Shown here: in pieces, positions 34,132 to 42,916 of the stretch
Layout of the letters: the number at the start of each line of letters is the position of its first letter
Numbering within the stretch: the stretch's first letter is position 1
Notes under the pieces: model-generated
What the model saw: only the letters and a program-made list of their open reading frames with translations
Databases searched by the model: none
What the model was told of the DNA's origin: nothing
Translations under genes and position numbers: made by a program
Assembly: GCA_017411835.1 (NCBI GenBank)
Contig: JAFQPG010000002.1
Location: forward strand, 124,001 to 188,000
DNA from: Ruminococcus sp.
Lineage (GTDB): Bacteria; Bacillota; Clostridia; Oscillospirales; Acutalibacteraceae
Direction of reading: 5' to 3'
Length of the DNA stretch: 64,000 bases

Positions 34132-34893
34132 TTTAAGTATCATTTTTCCATCGACATCGGTGTAGTACTCACCTTTTGGAATAATCTGCGATATAGGGAC
34201 AATCTCGTAGCCTTGGGCTTTTATCGCTTCTATTATGAGAGGTAGGGCTTCGGGTGTGTTTTTTGCTCCGTTGTGCAAAAGGATAATTGACCCCGGACAG
34301 AGCTTTTGCTCGATTTTATTCACCATTTCCTGTGGGCTAGGGTCTAACCAGTCAAGAGAATCGATGTTCCATTGAACACAGTACATATTTTTATTATTGC
34401 ACTCTTGTACGACTGAGTTGTCGTATTCGCCGTAAGGAGGTCTAAAAAGGGTGACCTTCTTTCCTGTAAGAGCGGTGATTTTTTCGTTGCAGTCTTCAAA
34501 CTCTTTTGTAAGCTGAGAGCTTTCAATCTGCGTCATATGGGCGTGGGTGTCTGAATGGTTGCCGATATCGTGCCCACGCTTGTCAATTTCTTTTACGGAG
34601 GAAGGGAATTTTTCTACCCAGTCACCGACTAAAAAGAAGGTTGTTTTTACCTTATGCTCATCTAAGATATCGAGCAAGGTGTTTGTCTGTTCGTTGCCCC
34701 ACGCGGCATCAAAAGAAATCGAGCAGACCTTTTTATCGGTGTCTACATAGTAAATAGGTATCAGCCTTTGAGTGGTTGCGGTTTCTATAACCTGCGTTGC
34801 AGACGAGGTCGCAACAATTAAAGTTATCGCGCCGATAAGCACGCAGGCAAATATATTTAGTAATCCCTTTTTAGTGATAGTAATTATTTTCAT
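34129..34893 (-). CDS. Polysaccharide deacetylase, PdaB-like
   Basis: NodB-homology carbohydrate esterase (CE4) with an N-terminal membrane anchor (about residues 10-32). The metal and base motifs are present: SFDAAWGNE (second Asp replaced by Ala as in sporulation PdaB proteins), HSDTHAH, RPPYGEYD and ILLHNGA. 254 residues. PdaB acts in spore cortex or wall maturation in bacilli, so a sporulation role is plausible. The ATG is 5 bases after the 3' arm of the cysS terminator, whose AGGGGG must act as the ribosome binding site. Confidence 0.9.
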   Translation of the reverse strand: MKIITITKKGLLNIFACVLIGAITLIVATSSATQVIETATTQRLIPIYYVDTDKKVCSISFDAAWGNEQTNTLLDILDEHKVKTTFFLVGDWVEKFPSSVKEIDKRGHDIGNHSDTHAHMTQIESSQLTKEFEDCNEKITALTGKKVTLFRPPYGEYDNSVVQECNNKNMYCVQWNIDSLDWLDPSPQEMVNKIEQKLCPGSIILLHNGAKNTPEALPLIIEAIKAQGYEIVPISQIIPKGEYYTDVDGKMILK

Positions 34894-34894
34894 A

Positions 34895-34928
34895 AAAAGC
34901 CCCCTGTAAAGCCTATGCTTACAGGGGG
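34895..34928 (-). terminator. Terminator after cysS, containing the deacetylase ribosome binding site
   Basis: Stem CCCCCTGTAA (34900-34909, plus orientation) with TTACAGGGGG (34919-34928); on the minus strand a run of five T follows, immediately before the ATG of the next gene. Read-through would be needed for the deacetylase unless it has another promoter. Confidence 0.85.
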
Positions 34929-34954
34929 TTTAAAATTACACATCTTTTAAAAAT

Positions 34955-36373
34955 TTACTGCTGAATTTCCCAAGTGATGCCGTCTTTAGAGTCTTTAACG
35001 ACAACGTGCATTGCGTTTAGCTCGTCTCTGATAGCGTCTGCAGTAGCCCAGTCTTTGTTCGCTCTGGCTTCCTGTCTTTTTGCAATCAGCTCTTCGATTT
35101 TTTCAGTATCAACGCCTAAGCTTTTCTGTTCGTTTTCAGCTCTTAATTTATCAGCAGCAGCGATTAAATCAAGGCTTAATACCTTGTCGAAATCTTCAAT
35201 CAGGTAAAGCTTTGTTTTATCGTTTGTTTTAGCTTTAAGTACATCATAAAGGCTTGTAAGACCTAAAGAGGTATTTAAGTCGTTGTCCATATTCTCTTTG
35301 AATTTAGCGATATACTCGTTTGCAACGTTAGTGTCAACCTCGCCGTCGTTTTTAAGGTTTGCAATACGGGAGACTAGTTTGTTGTATGCAGTAACAGTAT
35401 TGTCTAAAATATCAAAGTCAAACATAAGTGGCTTTCTGTAGTGCGATTGCAAGCAGAACATTCTGTAAGCAAGTGGATTGTAGCCCTTTTCTTCGAGCAA
35501 TGAAACGGTTAAGAATTCACCCTTTGATTTGCTCATTTTACCGCGTCTGTCAAGCAAGTGGAGCACGTGGAACCAGTGCTTGCACCACTGATGGCCGAGG
35601 TACGCTTCACTTTGCGCAATCTCGTTTGTGTGGTGTGGAAAAGCGTTGTCGACACCACCGCAGTGGATGTCGCAGTACTCGCCTAAATGCTTTATGCTGA
35701 TTGAGCTACATTCGATATGCCAGCCCGGATATCCCAAGCCCCAAGGTGACTCCCATTTGAGCTCCTGTGAGTCAAACTTAGATTTAGTAAACCACAAAAC
35801 AAAGTCGGTTTTGTTACGTTTTGCAAGGTCTTCTTCAACGTCCTCACGTACGCCGACCTCGAGATCTTCTTCCTTCTGATTGCCGAATACGTAGTATTTG
35901 TCAAGCTTTGATGTATCAAAGTAAACATTTCCACCTGAAATATATGCATACTCCTTTTCAAGCAAAACAGAGACCATTTCGATAAATTCTTCGATACAAT
36001 TTGTTGCTGGCTCGACTACATCAGGAGTTTTAATGTTCAGCTTTTTGCAGTCTTCAAAGAAAGCGTCTGTGTAAAACTGAGCAATTTCTAAAACAGTTTT
36101 CTTTTCACGCTTAGCACCCTTGAGCATTTTATCTTCGCCTGTGTCTGCATCAGATGACAGATGGCCAACGTCTGTGATGTTCATAACACGTGTAACATCG
36201 TAGCCTGAATATCTCAAGTACTTTTCAAGCACATCTTCCATAATATATGTGCGAAGATTGCCGATGTGAGCGTAGTGATATACGGTAGGACCGCAGGTGT
36301 ACATTCTAACGCGGTTTGACTCGAAAGGAATAAATTCCTGCTTTTCATTTCCTAAGGTGTTATACAGTATCAT
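34955..36373 (-). CDS. cysS: Cysteinyl-tRNA synthetase
   Basis: Class I synthetase charging tRNA-Cys. MYTCGPTVYHYAHIGNLRT carries the first zinc Cys and the HIGN signature; the second signature is KMSKSKGEF. Zinc-site residues appear in HIECSSISIKHLG. 472 residues from the ATG at 36373, which has GGAGG upstream and matches the typical start MILYNTL; the longer upstream reading lies within cysE. It overlaps the end of cysE by 14 bases and shares its T-box control. Confidence 0.97.
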   Translation of the reverse strand: MILYNTLGNEKQEFIPFESNRVRMYTCGPTVYHYAHIGNLRTYIMEDVLEKYLRYSGYDVTRVMNITDVGHLSSDADTGEDKMLKGAKREKKTVLEIAQFYTDAFFEDCKKLNIKTPDVVEPATNCIEEFIEMVSVLLEKEYAYISGGNVYFDTSKLDKYYVFGNQKEEDLEVGVREDVEEDLAKRNKTDFVLWFTKSKFDSQELKWESPWGLGYPGWHIECSSISIKHLGEYCDIHCGGVDNAFPHHTNEIAQSEAYLGHQWCKHWFHVLHLLDRRGKMSKSKGEFLTVSLLEEKGYNPLAYRMFCLQSHYRKPLMFDFDILDNTVTAYNKLVSRIANLKNDGEVDTNVANEYIAKFKENMDNDLNTSLGLTSLYDVLKAKTNDKTKLYLIEDFDKVLSLDLIAAADKLRAENEQKSLGVDTEKIEELIAKRQEARANKDWATADAIRDELNAMHVVVKDSKDGITWEIQQ

Positions 36374-36998
36374 TTTTAGCCTCCAGTTGTCTTTTAAGGT
36401 CATCAATTTGTATTTGCATTTTGCACAGCTCCTGTGCGACAGGGTCAGAGTAGTGAATCTGGTCGAGGTAGTCGAGTCGCTCACCGTTAATTTTTACGAT
36501 GCGGGCAGGTACACCGACAGCGGTCGCATTGTCCGGAACTTCAGTAAGTACTACAGCACCCGCGGCAATTCGCGCGTTGTCACCAACTCTGAAAGGACCG
36601 AGCACCTTTGCACCTGAGCCGACTAAAACATTGTTCCCAAGTGTAGGATGACGTTTGCCATGCTCTTTGCCTGTACCGCCGAGGGTGACATTTTGGTAAA
36701 GCGTGCAGTTGTCGCCGATAATGGTAGTTTCGCCGATTACAACGCCCATACCATGGTCAATAAAAAGACCCTTGCCGATGGTAGCGCCCGGGTGAATTTC
36801 AACGCCAGTTTTATGTCTTGCACGCTGAGAAATGTAGCGTGCAATAAATTTCATATTATGATTGTAAAACCAGTGGGCGCGTCGATACATCCTGACTGCC
36901 TTATAGCCGGAATACAAAAAGAAAACTTCCCATCTGCTCCTTGCGGCAGGATCGCGCTCCATAACGGAATTGAGGTCCGCTATCAAAGTTTTGAACAT
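36360..36998 (-). CDS. cysE: Serine O-acetyltransferase
   Basis: Makes O-acetylserine from serine and acetyl-CoA, the first step of cysteine synthesis. The left-handed beta-helix hexapeptide region is clear (IHPGATIGKGLFIDHGMGVVI to GVPARIVKING), with the catalytic DH pair in FIDHGMG. 212 residues, the short clostridial/bacillary type. It opens the cysE-cysS operon behind a cysteine T-box, so supply and use of cysteine are controlled together. Confidence 0.96.
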   Translation of the reverse strand: MFKTLIADLNSVMERDPAARSRWEVFFLYSGYKAVRMYRRAHWFYNHNMKFIARYISQRARHKTGVEIHPGATIGKGLFIDHGMGVVIGETTIIGDNCTLYQNVTLGGTGKEHGKRHPTLGNNVLVGSGAKVLGPFRVGDNARIAAGAVVLTEVPDNATAVGVPARIVKINGERLDYLDQIHYSDPVAQELCKMQIQIDDLKRQLEAKNDTV

Positions 36999-37018
36999 AA
37001 AAATCTCCTAATCTTTAT

Positions 37019-37250
37019 AAATTAAAATGCGCCATCCCGCAAGGGACGACGCAGTCGTGGTTCCACCCAAATTCAGCCGAAAAATTCAGCCCTTTGTGTC
37101 TTATAACGGTGACTACCGTACAGGGATACTTAAGTTCCCCCTGTAAGCTCACAGGTGCATTTCACAAAAAATATCCAAAGGGAATTTCAGCGTACATCCC
37201 TCTCTCTGGTGGAATCTTTTAAGCTACTTCTCCTGCTCAAAGCATTTTTA
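37019..37250 (-). promoter_or_regulatory. T-box riboswitch, cysteine-specific, controlling cysE-cysS
   Basis: Read on the minus strand, the leader has the stem I purine motif GAGAGAGGGATG, a specifier region GTGAAA-TGC-ACC (Cys codon TGC at 37159-37157), the conserved T-box GGGTGGAACCACG (37068-37056), and a terminator stem (37043-37052 with 37029-37038, GCAA loop) followed by ATTTTAATTT. Uncharged tRNA-Cys should stabilise the antiterminator and switch the operon on. The alternative pairing itself was not computed. Confidence 0.95.
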
Positions 37251-37260
37251 TATCACTAGT

Positions 37261-37289
37261 ATTATATACATTAATTTTAAAAATTGCAA
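37261..37289 (-). promoter_or_regulatory. Promoter of the T-box/cysE-cysS transcript
   Basis: Minus strand TTGCAA - 17 bp - TATAAT, directly before the T-box leader and close to the pgsA stop codon. Confidence 0.8.
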
Positions 37290-37295
37290 TAGATT

Positions 37296-37889
37296 TTACA
37301 TTTGTGAGATAGCATCTTTATTATCAAGCACATATTTAAGACCTGAAATAATTGCAAACACAGTCGAAATCCAAAGTGCAATTTCGCTGACTACGTAGAA
37401 AGCACCGGATAAAGCGCTGTATATAGCAGAGGTCTGCGGGTCTGTAAATAAGCAAACGATTTCCAGCACAAACTGGAACACAAACACGGCAACAATAGCA
37501 ATAATCTGCGAAACAGTTTTAACCTTGCCCCAGATATTTGCGGCTACTACCTTACCTTGTGACGCGGCAGTAAGTCTAACTGAAGTGACCACAAACTCTC
37601 TGAATAACACGATAATAATAAGAACAGGGTCGCACAACCCCAAAGCTAAAAAGCAGATAAGTGCAGAGATAACGAGTATCTTATCAGCAATCGGGTCTGC
37701 AAATTTTCCGAAATTTGTTATGAGATTTCTCTCACGTGCGATTTTGCCGTCGAAGTAGTCAGTAAGCGATGCCGCACCGAACAAAAGTCCGGACACAAAA
37801 AAGTGAAAAGGAAATTCAATCAGCATAGCTGCGACCATAAACGGCACTATTAAAATTCTAAGGATAGTCAGTTTATTAGGTAAATTCAT
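37296..37889 (-). CDS. pgsA: CDP-diacylglycerol--glycerol-3-phosphate 3-phosphatidyltransferase
   Basis: Integral membrane enzyme making phosphatidylglycerophosphate. The CDP-alcohol phosphotransferase signature is complete: TDYFDGKIARERNLITNFGK followed by FADPIADK. 197 residues with about five hydrophobic helices. The start codon is 1 base after the rimO stop; GGAGAT lies inside the end of rimO. The rimO-pgsA pair is common in Clostridia. Confidence 0.95.
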   Translation of the reverse strand: MNLPNKLTILRILIVPFMVAAMLIEFPFHFFVSGLLFGAASLTDYFDGKIARERNLITNFGKFADPIADKILVISALICFLALGLCDPVLIIIVLFREFVVTSVRLTAASQGKVVAANIWGKVKTVSQIIAIVAVFVFQFVLEIVCLFTDPQTSAIYSALSGAFYVVSEIALWISTVFAIISGLKYVLDNKDAISQM

Positions 37890-37890
37890 T

Positions 37891-39222
37891 TTATATCTCC
37901 ATTTCGCCGATTAAATCGCAGTCAAGATAGTCGGTAATCTTAACCTTGACGATATCACCGACTGAGGGTTTTACATCAGTAATTGTAAAGAACACACAAG
38001 GGTCAACCTCAGGTGCATCAAAAACAGAGCGACCAAAGTAACATTCTGCGTAGCGGTCGTATCCGTCTACAAGTACATCAAGTGTTTTGCCGATGTGCTT
38101 TTGGCACAGGTTTTCCATAATGATAGCCTGCTGTTCATTGATAATCTGCGCTCTGTGCTCTTTTACATCTGCATCGAGCTGATTTGAAAACTGTGCCGCT
38201 TTGGTGTCTTCTTCTTGCGAGTAAGCAAAGCAACCGAGTCGCTCAAATTTCATATCATTTACAAACTGCGACAGCTCTTCAAATTGCTCTTTTGTTTCTC
38301 CGGGGAAACCTGCAATTAAAGTCGTACGCAAGGTTATGTCAGGAATTTCCTTACGCAGTTTATTAATAAGTGCGGTAAGGCTTTCCTTGTTGCCTTTGCG
38401 GTTCATATTTTTGAGCACTTCGCCGTTGCAGTGCTGAAGAGGCAGGTCAATATATTTAACGATTTTTTCTTCTGTTTTGATAGTTTCTATCAGCTCGTCA
38501 GTAATTCTGTCAGGATAGCAGTAAAGAAGTCTTACCCAAGAAAGCCCCTCGATTTTGCAAAGCTCTTTTAGAAGAGTAGGGAGCATAAGCTTAGAGTAGA
38601 TATCCTCGCCGTAGCGTGTGGTATCCTGCGCTATAACATTAAGCTCTTTAACACCGTTATTTACAAGTCGCTGTGCTTCTTCTAAAATACTTTCCATTTT
38701 GCGACTGCGAAAACGTCCACGGATAAGTGGAATAGCGCAGTAGGTGCAACAGTTATCGCATCCGTCAGCTACACGCAGATAAGCAAAATGAGGCATAGTA
38801 GACTGCACTCTTGTGCCGTCTAATGGCATAAGCTCTTTATCAGGAAAGCTTTCCACAACCTCGCCGTTTAAAGCATTTGAAATAGCGTCACATATATCGC
38901 CGTTTGCACCTAAGCCGATAACGACATCAGCTTCGGGTATAAGCTCACGCACCTGTGTAGCGTAACGCTGAGCAAGACAGCCAGTGACTACAATTTTTTT
39001 GATTTTACCTTCTTCTTTGAGTTTACACAGCTCTAAAATTTCGTTGATGCTTTCCTGTTTAGCGGACTCGATAAAGCCACAGGTGTTGATGACAGCTACA
39101 TCAGCCATAGCGGCGTCTTCGATAAGTTTATAGCCGCCTTTTGCAACCTTGCTCATCATCATTTCGCAGTCAACTCTGTTTTTAGCACAACCCAAAGATA
39201 CAAAACCAACAGTGTTAGACAT
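37891..39222 (-). CDS. rimO: Ribosomal protein S12 methylthiotransferase RimO
   Basis: Radical SAM enzyme adding a methylthio group to an Asp of ribosomal protein S12. The N-terminal UPF0004 domain (VGFVSLGCAKNRVDCEMM, Cys ligands of the second cluster), the radical SAM motif CDNCCTYC (CxxxCxxC) and a C-terminal TRAM domain are seen. 443 residues from the ATG at 39222 with GGAGAT upstream. It follows recX by 30 bases. Confidence 0.95.
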   Translation of the reverse strand: MSNTVGFVSLGCAKNRVDCEMMMSKVAKGGYKLIEDAAMADVAVINTCGFIESAKQESINEILELCKLKEEGKIKKIVVTGCLAQRYATQVRELIPEADVVIGLGANGDICDAISNALNGEVVESFPDKELMPLDGTRVQSTMPHFAYLRVADGCDNCCTYCAIPLIRGRFRSRKMESILEEAQRLVNNGVKELNVIAQDTTRYGEDIYSKLMLPTLLKELCKIEGLSWVRLLYCYPDRITDELIETIKTEEKIVKYIDLPLQHCNGEVLKNMNRKGNKESLTALINKLRKEIPDITLRTTLIAGFPGETKEQFEELSQFVNDMKFERLGCFAYSQEEDTKAAQFSNQLDADVKEHRAQIINEQQAIIMENLCQKHIGKTLDVLVDGYDRYAECYFGRSVFDAPEVDPCVFFTITDVKPSVGDIVKVKITDYLDCDLIGEMEI

Positions 39223-39252
39223 TTTTATCTCCAATTTAAAAGTATTTGCATA

Positions 39253-39870
39253 TTACTCGCCGTCGTCCAAATCGGTAAACTGGTGCATAGCGCTTTTGAT
39301 ATCGCCGTAGCTATAGCCCAGTCGCATTAAGCCGTTTACACATCTGCGACGACCTTTTTCGTCAAAAAGATTTTTCGCGTATTTTTTATCTATGATTATT
39401 CTGATATTTTCGTCGATATCGCAGTCAAGCTTTTCAACCACCTCACGCGCTAAGTCGCGGTTAATTCCTTTTTCAGTAAGCTTTCGAACAGCCCCGACAG
39501 GGGAGAGATGCTTAATAAAAAGAAGGTCGTGAGCGTAGCGTTTAGCGTACTTTTCGTCGTTGACAAGACCTAATTCTTCTAACCTTTCGACAGCTTTTAA
39601 AGCAGCTTCTTTACTGCTGTCTTTAGCGACCTTTTCGATAAGCTCGCCTCTTGCGTAGTCGCGGTATGAGATAAGCCACATCGCCTTATCTTTTGCTCTT
39701 TTGGTGTCAGAGTTTTTAGTAAGTTCGTGTAGCTTTTCGTCGGTTATTTCATTACCTACGTCGATTCTCATCGAAAGCAGTACCTCGGTGTCAACCTTAA
39801 AGGCAAATTCGCCGTCGATGTAAAGCGCAGACAGCCCTTTGCGTTTAGGTTCAATAGCAGTAATAGTCAT
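39253..39870 (-). CDS. recX: Regulatory protein RecX
   Basis: Modulates RecA filaments. 205 residues, arginine/lysine-rich, built of three-helix repeats (RDYARGELIEKVAKD, AVERLEELGLVNDEKYAKRYAHDL, RRRCVNGLMRLGYSYGDIKSAM). Its ATG overlaps the recA stop codon (TAATG), so it is translationally coupled to recA. Confidence 0.93.
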   Translation of the reverse strand: MTITAIEPKRKGLSALYIDGEFAFKVDTEVLLSMRIDVGNEITDEKLHELTKNSDTKRAKDKAMWLISYRDYARGELIEKVAKDSSKEAALKAVERLEELGLVNDEKYAKRYAHDLLFIKHLSPVGAVRKLTEKGINRDLAREVVEKLDCDIDENIRIIIDKKYAKNLFDEKGRRRCVNGLMRLGYSYGDIKSAMHQFTDLDDGE

Positions 39871-40970
39871 TAGTCTTCAACTAAAATATCAATGTTTGAT
39901 TTAGAAGCCTTTGCAGGTGCTTTTTCTGTAGTCTTTGGAGCAACAACAGGAGTAGCTTTTGCAGGCTTTTTAACCCTAGTGCTCAGCTTGTCGATATTTT
40001 GCCACAAAAGTGTTTCAATTTCATTTCTGAGCTCGTCGTTATTTTCAAGCAGTTCTTTAACATTGTCGCGACCCTGACCGAGTCTTGTTTCTCCGAAATT
40101 GAACCAAGCACCGGATTTCTGCACGACATCAGCTTTAACAGCAAGGTCGATAAGCTCGCCTGTACGGGAGATACCCTTGCCGTACATAATATCAAATTCA
40201 GCCTCTTTAAAAGGAGGAGCGATTTTGTTCTTAACAACCTTAGCACGGGTACGTGAACCAATCATTTCGCCGTTTTGCTTTAAGGTTTCAATTCTACGGA
40301 TATCAATTCGAACAGAGCTGTAGAATTTGAGCGCTCTACCACCCGGAGTAACTTCAGGGTTACCGTATACAACGCCGACTTTTTCTCTTAACTGGTTGAT
40401 GAAGATAGCAACGCAGTTTGATTTTGAAATAGCGCCCGCGAGCTTTCTTAAAGCCTGGGACATAAGTCTTGCCTGCAAGCCTACGTGTGAGTCGCCCATT
40501 TCGCCCTCGATTTCAGCCTTAGGAACAAGTGCCGCAACAGAGTCGATAACGATAACATCGATAGCTCCGGAGCGGATAAGAGCCTCAGCAATTTCGAGTG
40601 CATCTTCACCTGTATCAGGCTGAGAAACAAGCAGTGAGTCAACGTCAACGCCGAGTGCTTGCGCGTATACAGGGTCAAGTGCGTGCTCAACGTCGATAAA
40701 CGCAACATTACCGCCGTCTTTTTGACCCTCAGCGATACAATGAAGTGAAAGTGTAGTTTTACCTGAAGATTCAGGTCCATAGATTTCGATAATTCTGCCA
40801 CGTGGCAAACCGCCGATACCAAGCGCGATATCAAGCGACAAAGAGCCGGTAGATACGTGACCTACATTAAGTGCAGAGTCCTGACCAAGACGCATAACAG
40901 CGCCTTTACCAAACTGTTTTTCAATCTGACCGAGTGCGGTCTCTAAAGCTTTATTCTTATCAATAGCCAT
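39870..40970 (-). CDS. recA: Recombinase RecA
   Basis: Strand exchange and SOS co-protease. Walker [10 protein letters not shown] (residues about 65-73), the MAW-type region [20 protein letters not shown], loop 2 and a C-terminal Ala/Lys/Pro-rich tail are visible. 366 residues. AAAAGGAG precedes the ATG. The promoter has an imperfect LexA-type box just upstream of the -35. Confidence 0.98.
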   Translation of the reverse strand: MAIDKNKALETALGQIEKQFGKGAVMRLGQDSALNVGHVSTGSLSLDIALGIGGLPRGRIIEIYGPESSGKTTLSLHCIAEGQKDGGNVAFIDVEHALDPVYAQALGVDVDSLLVSQPDTGEDALEIAEALIRSGAIDVIVIDSVAALVPKAEIEGEMGDSHVGLQARLMSQALRKLAGAISKSNCVAIFINQLREKVGVVYGNPEVTPGGRALKFYSSVRIDIRRIETLKQNGEMIGSRTRAKVVKNKIAPPFKEAEFDIMYGKGISRTGELIDLAVKADVVQKSGAWFNFGETRLGQGRDNVKELLENNDELRNEIETLLWQNIDKLSTRVKKPAKATPVVAPKTTEKAPAKASKSNIDILVED

Positions 40971-41014
40971 AGTTTAATCTCCTTTTGGGCAGTCGCCCTA
41001 TATAATACTGTAAC

Positions 41015-41063
41015 ATTATACCACAGAAATCCATAGATTTCAACAATTTTCGAAAATATGTTC
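41015..41063 (-). promoter_or_regulatory. recA promoter with imperfect LexA box
   Basis: Minus strand TTGAAA (41043-41038) - 17 bp - TATAAT (41020-41015). Just upstream lies GAACATATTTTC (41063-41052), which differs from the Gram-positive LexA box GAAC-N4-GTTC at one base. SOS control of recA is well known; the match here is imperfect. Confidence 0.6.
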
Positions 41064-41080
41064 TAATTGTAATTTTTAGG

Positions 41081-41929
41081 TTACGAATTGTAAATAGCTG
41101 TCATAGCACGCGTTGTTAAAGACAAATCAAGATAGCCCTGCACATCAGAAAAACCGCTATTTTCGAGGAGTTTTTTGATGTACTCAAACTGGTTTTCACC
41201 TATTTCAAAAGCGATGTGCCCACCTTTTTTGAGCTTTTTACTCCAATGATTAATTATCCCGCGATAAAAGTCGTAGCCGTCTTTTCCGCCGTCGAGCGCC
41301 ATTTTCGGTTCATATTGAACTTCTTTTTGCAAAGTATCAATTTCGCTTGTGATAATGTAAGGCGGGTTAGATGCAATCAAATCTAAGCTGTTGTCGTCAA
41401 AGAAGTCTGTGCAGTCGTACAAATCTGCGTGTATTGCTTTAACATCAGCATGATTATCTTCGCAGTTTTTTATAAGACAGCCGTATGCAGTTTCACTTTT
41501 TTCGACTGCAAATACGGTGCTGTCTGCAAATTGCTTTTTAAGGGTAACGGCAATAATGCCCGAGCCCGAGCACAAATCAACAATTTTGCTGTCAGGCTTT
41601 TTTTCTAACAGCTTTGTGCACGCGTTTACAAGCACCTGGGTGTCATCTCTAGGAATAAGCACGCCATCGCATACAGTATATTTTTCGCCCATAAAAAACC
41701 AGTAGCCTAAGATATACTGAATCGGCTCGCCCGATATTCGTCTGTTCGCAAGCTCGTTTAGCGTGCAAAAAGCTTTCTCGTTTATTTGTTTATCACCATA
41801 TACGGTGATGTCTTTACGGCTAAATGACAGCACGTGCTCAAACAGATATATAGTATCAAAGGCGGGGTCATCAACGCCCGCCTCATTAAGTCTTTGTTTA
41901 ATATTATTAAATGCTTCTTTTATAGTCAT
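41081..41929 (-). CDS. prmC: Peptide chain release factor N5-glutamine methyltransferase
   Basis: SAM-dependent methylation of the GGQ glutamine of release factors. SAM-binding motif KIVDLCSGSGIIAVTL and catalytic SNPPYI are present; 282 residues. The N-terminal helical bundle is normal. No clear ribosome binding site lies before the ATG (TCAATTATTATG), and the gene begins 9 bases after the yqhQ stop, so it may rely on translational coupling. Confidence 0.93.
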   Translation of the reverse strand: MTIKEAFNNIKQRLNEAGVDDPAFDTIYLFEHVLSFSRKDITVYGDKQINEKAFCTLNELANRRISGEPIQYILGYWFFMGEKYTVCDGVLIPRDDTQVLVNACTKLLEKKPDSKIVDLCSGSGIIAVTLKKQFADSTVFAVEKSETAYGCLIKNCEDNHADVKAIHADLYDCTDFFDDNSLDLIASNPPYIITSEIDTLQKEVQYEPKMALDGGKDGYDFYRGIINHWSKKLKKGGHIAFEIGENQFEYIKKLLENSGFSDVQGYLDLSLTTRAMTAIYNS

Positions 41930-41938
41930 AATAATTGA

Positions 41939-42913
41939 TTATTTAGTGATGATATCAGAACCGTCGTCAGGTATAACAGCAGTCATAGCTTTGATTGCAA
42001 CCTCAATCATTTTATCGTCCGGCTCTTGTGTTGTAATACGCTGTGCCCATAAACCCGGTGTAGCAATAAAACGAGTGAACTTGTTGTCGTATTTACCGCA
42101 CAGCTTAATGATTTCATAGCTAAAGCCAATCATCAAAGGTAAAAGTAAAAGCTTGAAAACAGGTCTAAGTATGCTGATACCAAACGGAGCGGCAGGGATA
42201 AACAGACCGAGAATGATGCCGGTTAATAAAGCGATAACCAAAAAGCTTGTACCACATCTTGGGTGAAATCTCTTTTGCTTTTTAACATTCTCTACATTAA
42301 GCTCTAAGCCTGCTTCGTAGCAGAAAATAGTTTTATGCTCAGCGCCATGATACATAAATACGCGCTTCATTTCTTCCATTCTGGAGCATAAAACCACATA
42401 GCCTAAAAATAAAGCGATTTTTAAAATACCTTCAAAGATAGATTTAAAAATAACGATTTCTTTAATAGCAGGGAAAATAAGGGCGAGCAAATCATAGAGC
42501 AAGGAAGGTAAAAAGAAGAACAGTCCCACCGCGAGCAACACGCCAAGTACGGTTGCAAAAACCATAATAACCTTCATCAAGTTATCACCGAGTTTTTCGG
42601 TAAGCCATTTTTCAAATTTTGATGGCTCTTCTTCTTCGATTTCGCCTGCTTCAAGTGCTTTGTCGGCAGAAATAGAGAGGGCTTTATAGCTCAATCTCAT
42701 TGAGTCAACGATGCCTGTGATACCTCTGATAATAGGCAATCTGAAGAACTTACTCTTTGAAGCAAGGGTGTTCATACGAAGATCTTCTGTGTGTATTTCA
42801 TTTTCGCCGGTGCGCACAGCAACTGTAGTGCGCTTAGGACCGCGCATCATAATGCCCTCAATAAGTGCGCTTCCACCGATAGATGTTATTTTGCATGGGT
42901 TAGAATTTGACAT
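41939..42913 (-). CDS. YqhQ-like membrane protein (DUF1385)
   Basis: 324 residues opening with IGGSALIEGIMMRGPKRTTV, the hallmark of DUF1385, with about four to five membrane helices (about 108-140, 150-180, 215-245, 250-275) and the conserved MYHGAEHKTIFCYEAG. Predicted metal-dependent membrane enzyme in some analyses; function not established. Its AGAGGAA lies inside the end of the histidine kinase gene, 3 bases away, so it belongs to that operon. yqhQ next to prmC is common in Clostridia. Confidence 0.9.
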   Translation of the reverse strand: MSNSNPCKITSIGGSALIEGIMMRGPKRTTVAVRTGENEIHTEDLRMNTLASKSKFFRLPIIRGITGIVDSMRLSYKALSISADKALEAGEIEEEEPSKFEKWLTEKLGDNLMKVIMVFATVLGVLLAVGLFFFLPSLLYDLLALIFPAIKEIVIFKSIFEGILKIALFLGYVVLCSRMEEMKRVFMYHGAEHKTIFCYEAGLELNVENVKKQKRFHPRCGTSFLVIALLTGIILGLFIPAAPFGISILRPVFKLLLLPLMIGFSYEIIKLCGKYDNKFTRFIATPGLWAQRITTQEPDDKMIEVAIKAMTAVIPDDGSDIITK

Positions 42914-42916
42914 AGT

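Noticed and set aside
40327-40834. Frames on both strands within recA
   Set aside because: Shadow frames of a highly conserved gene; no start signals.
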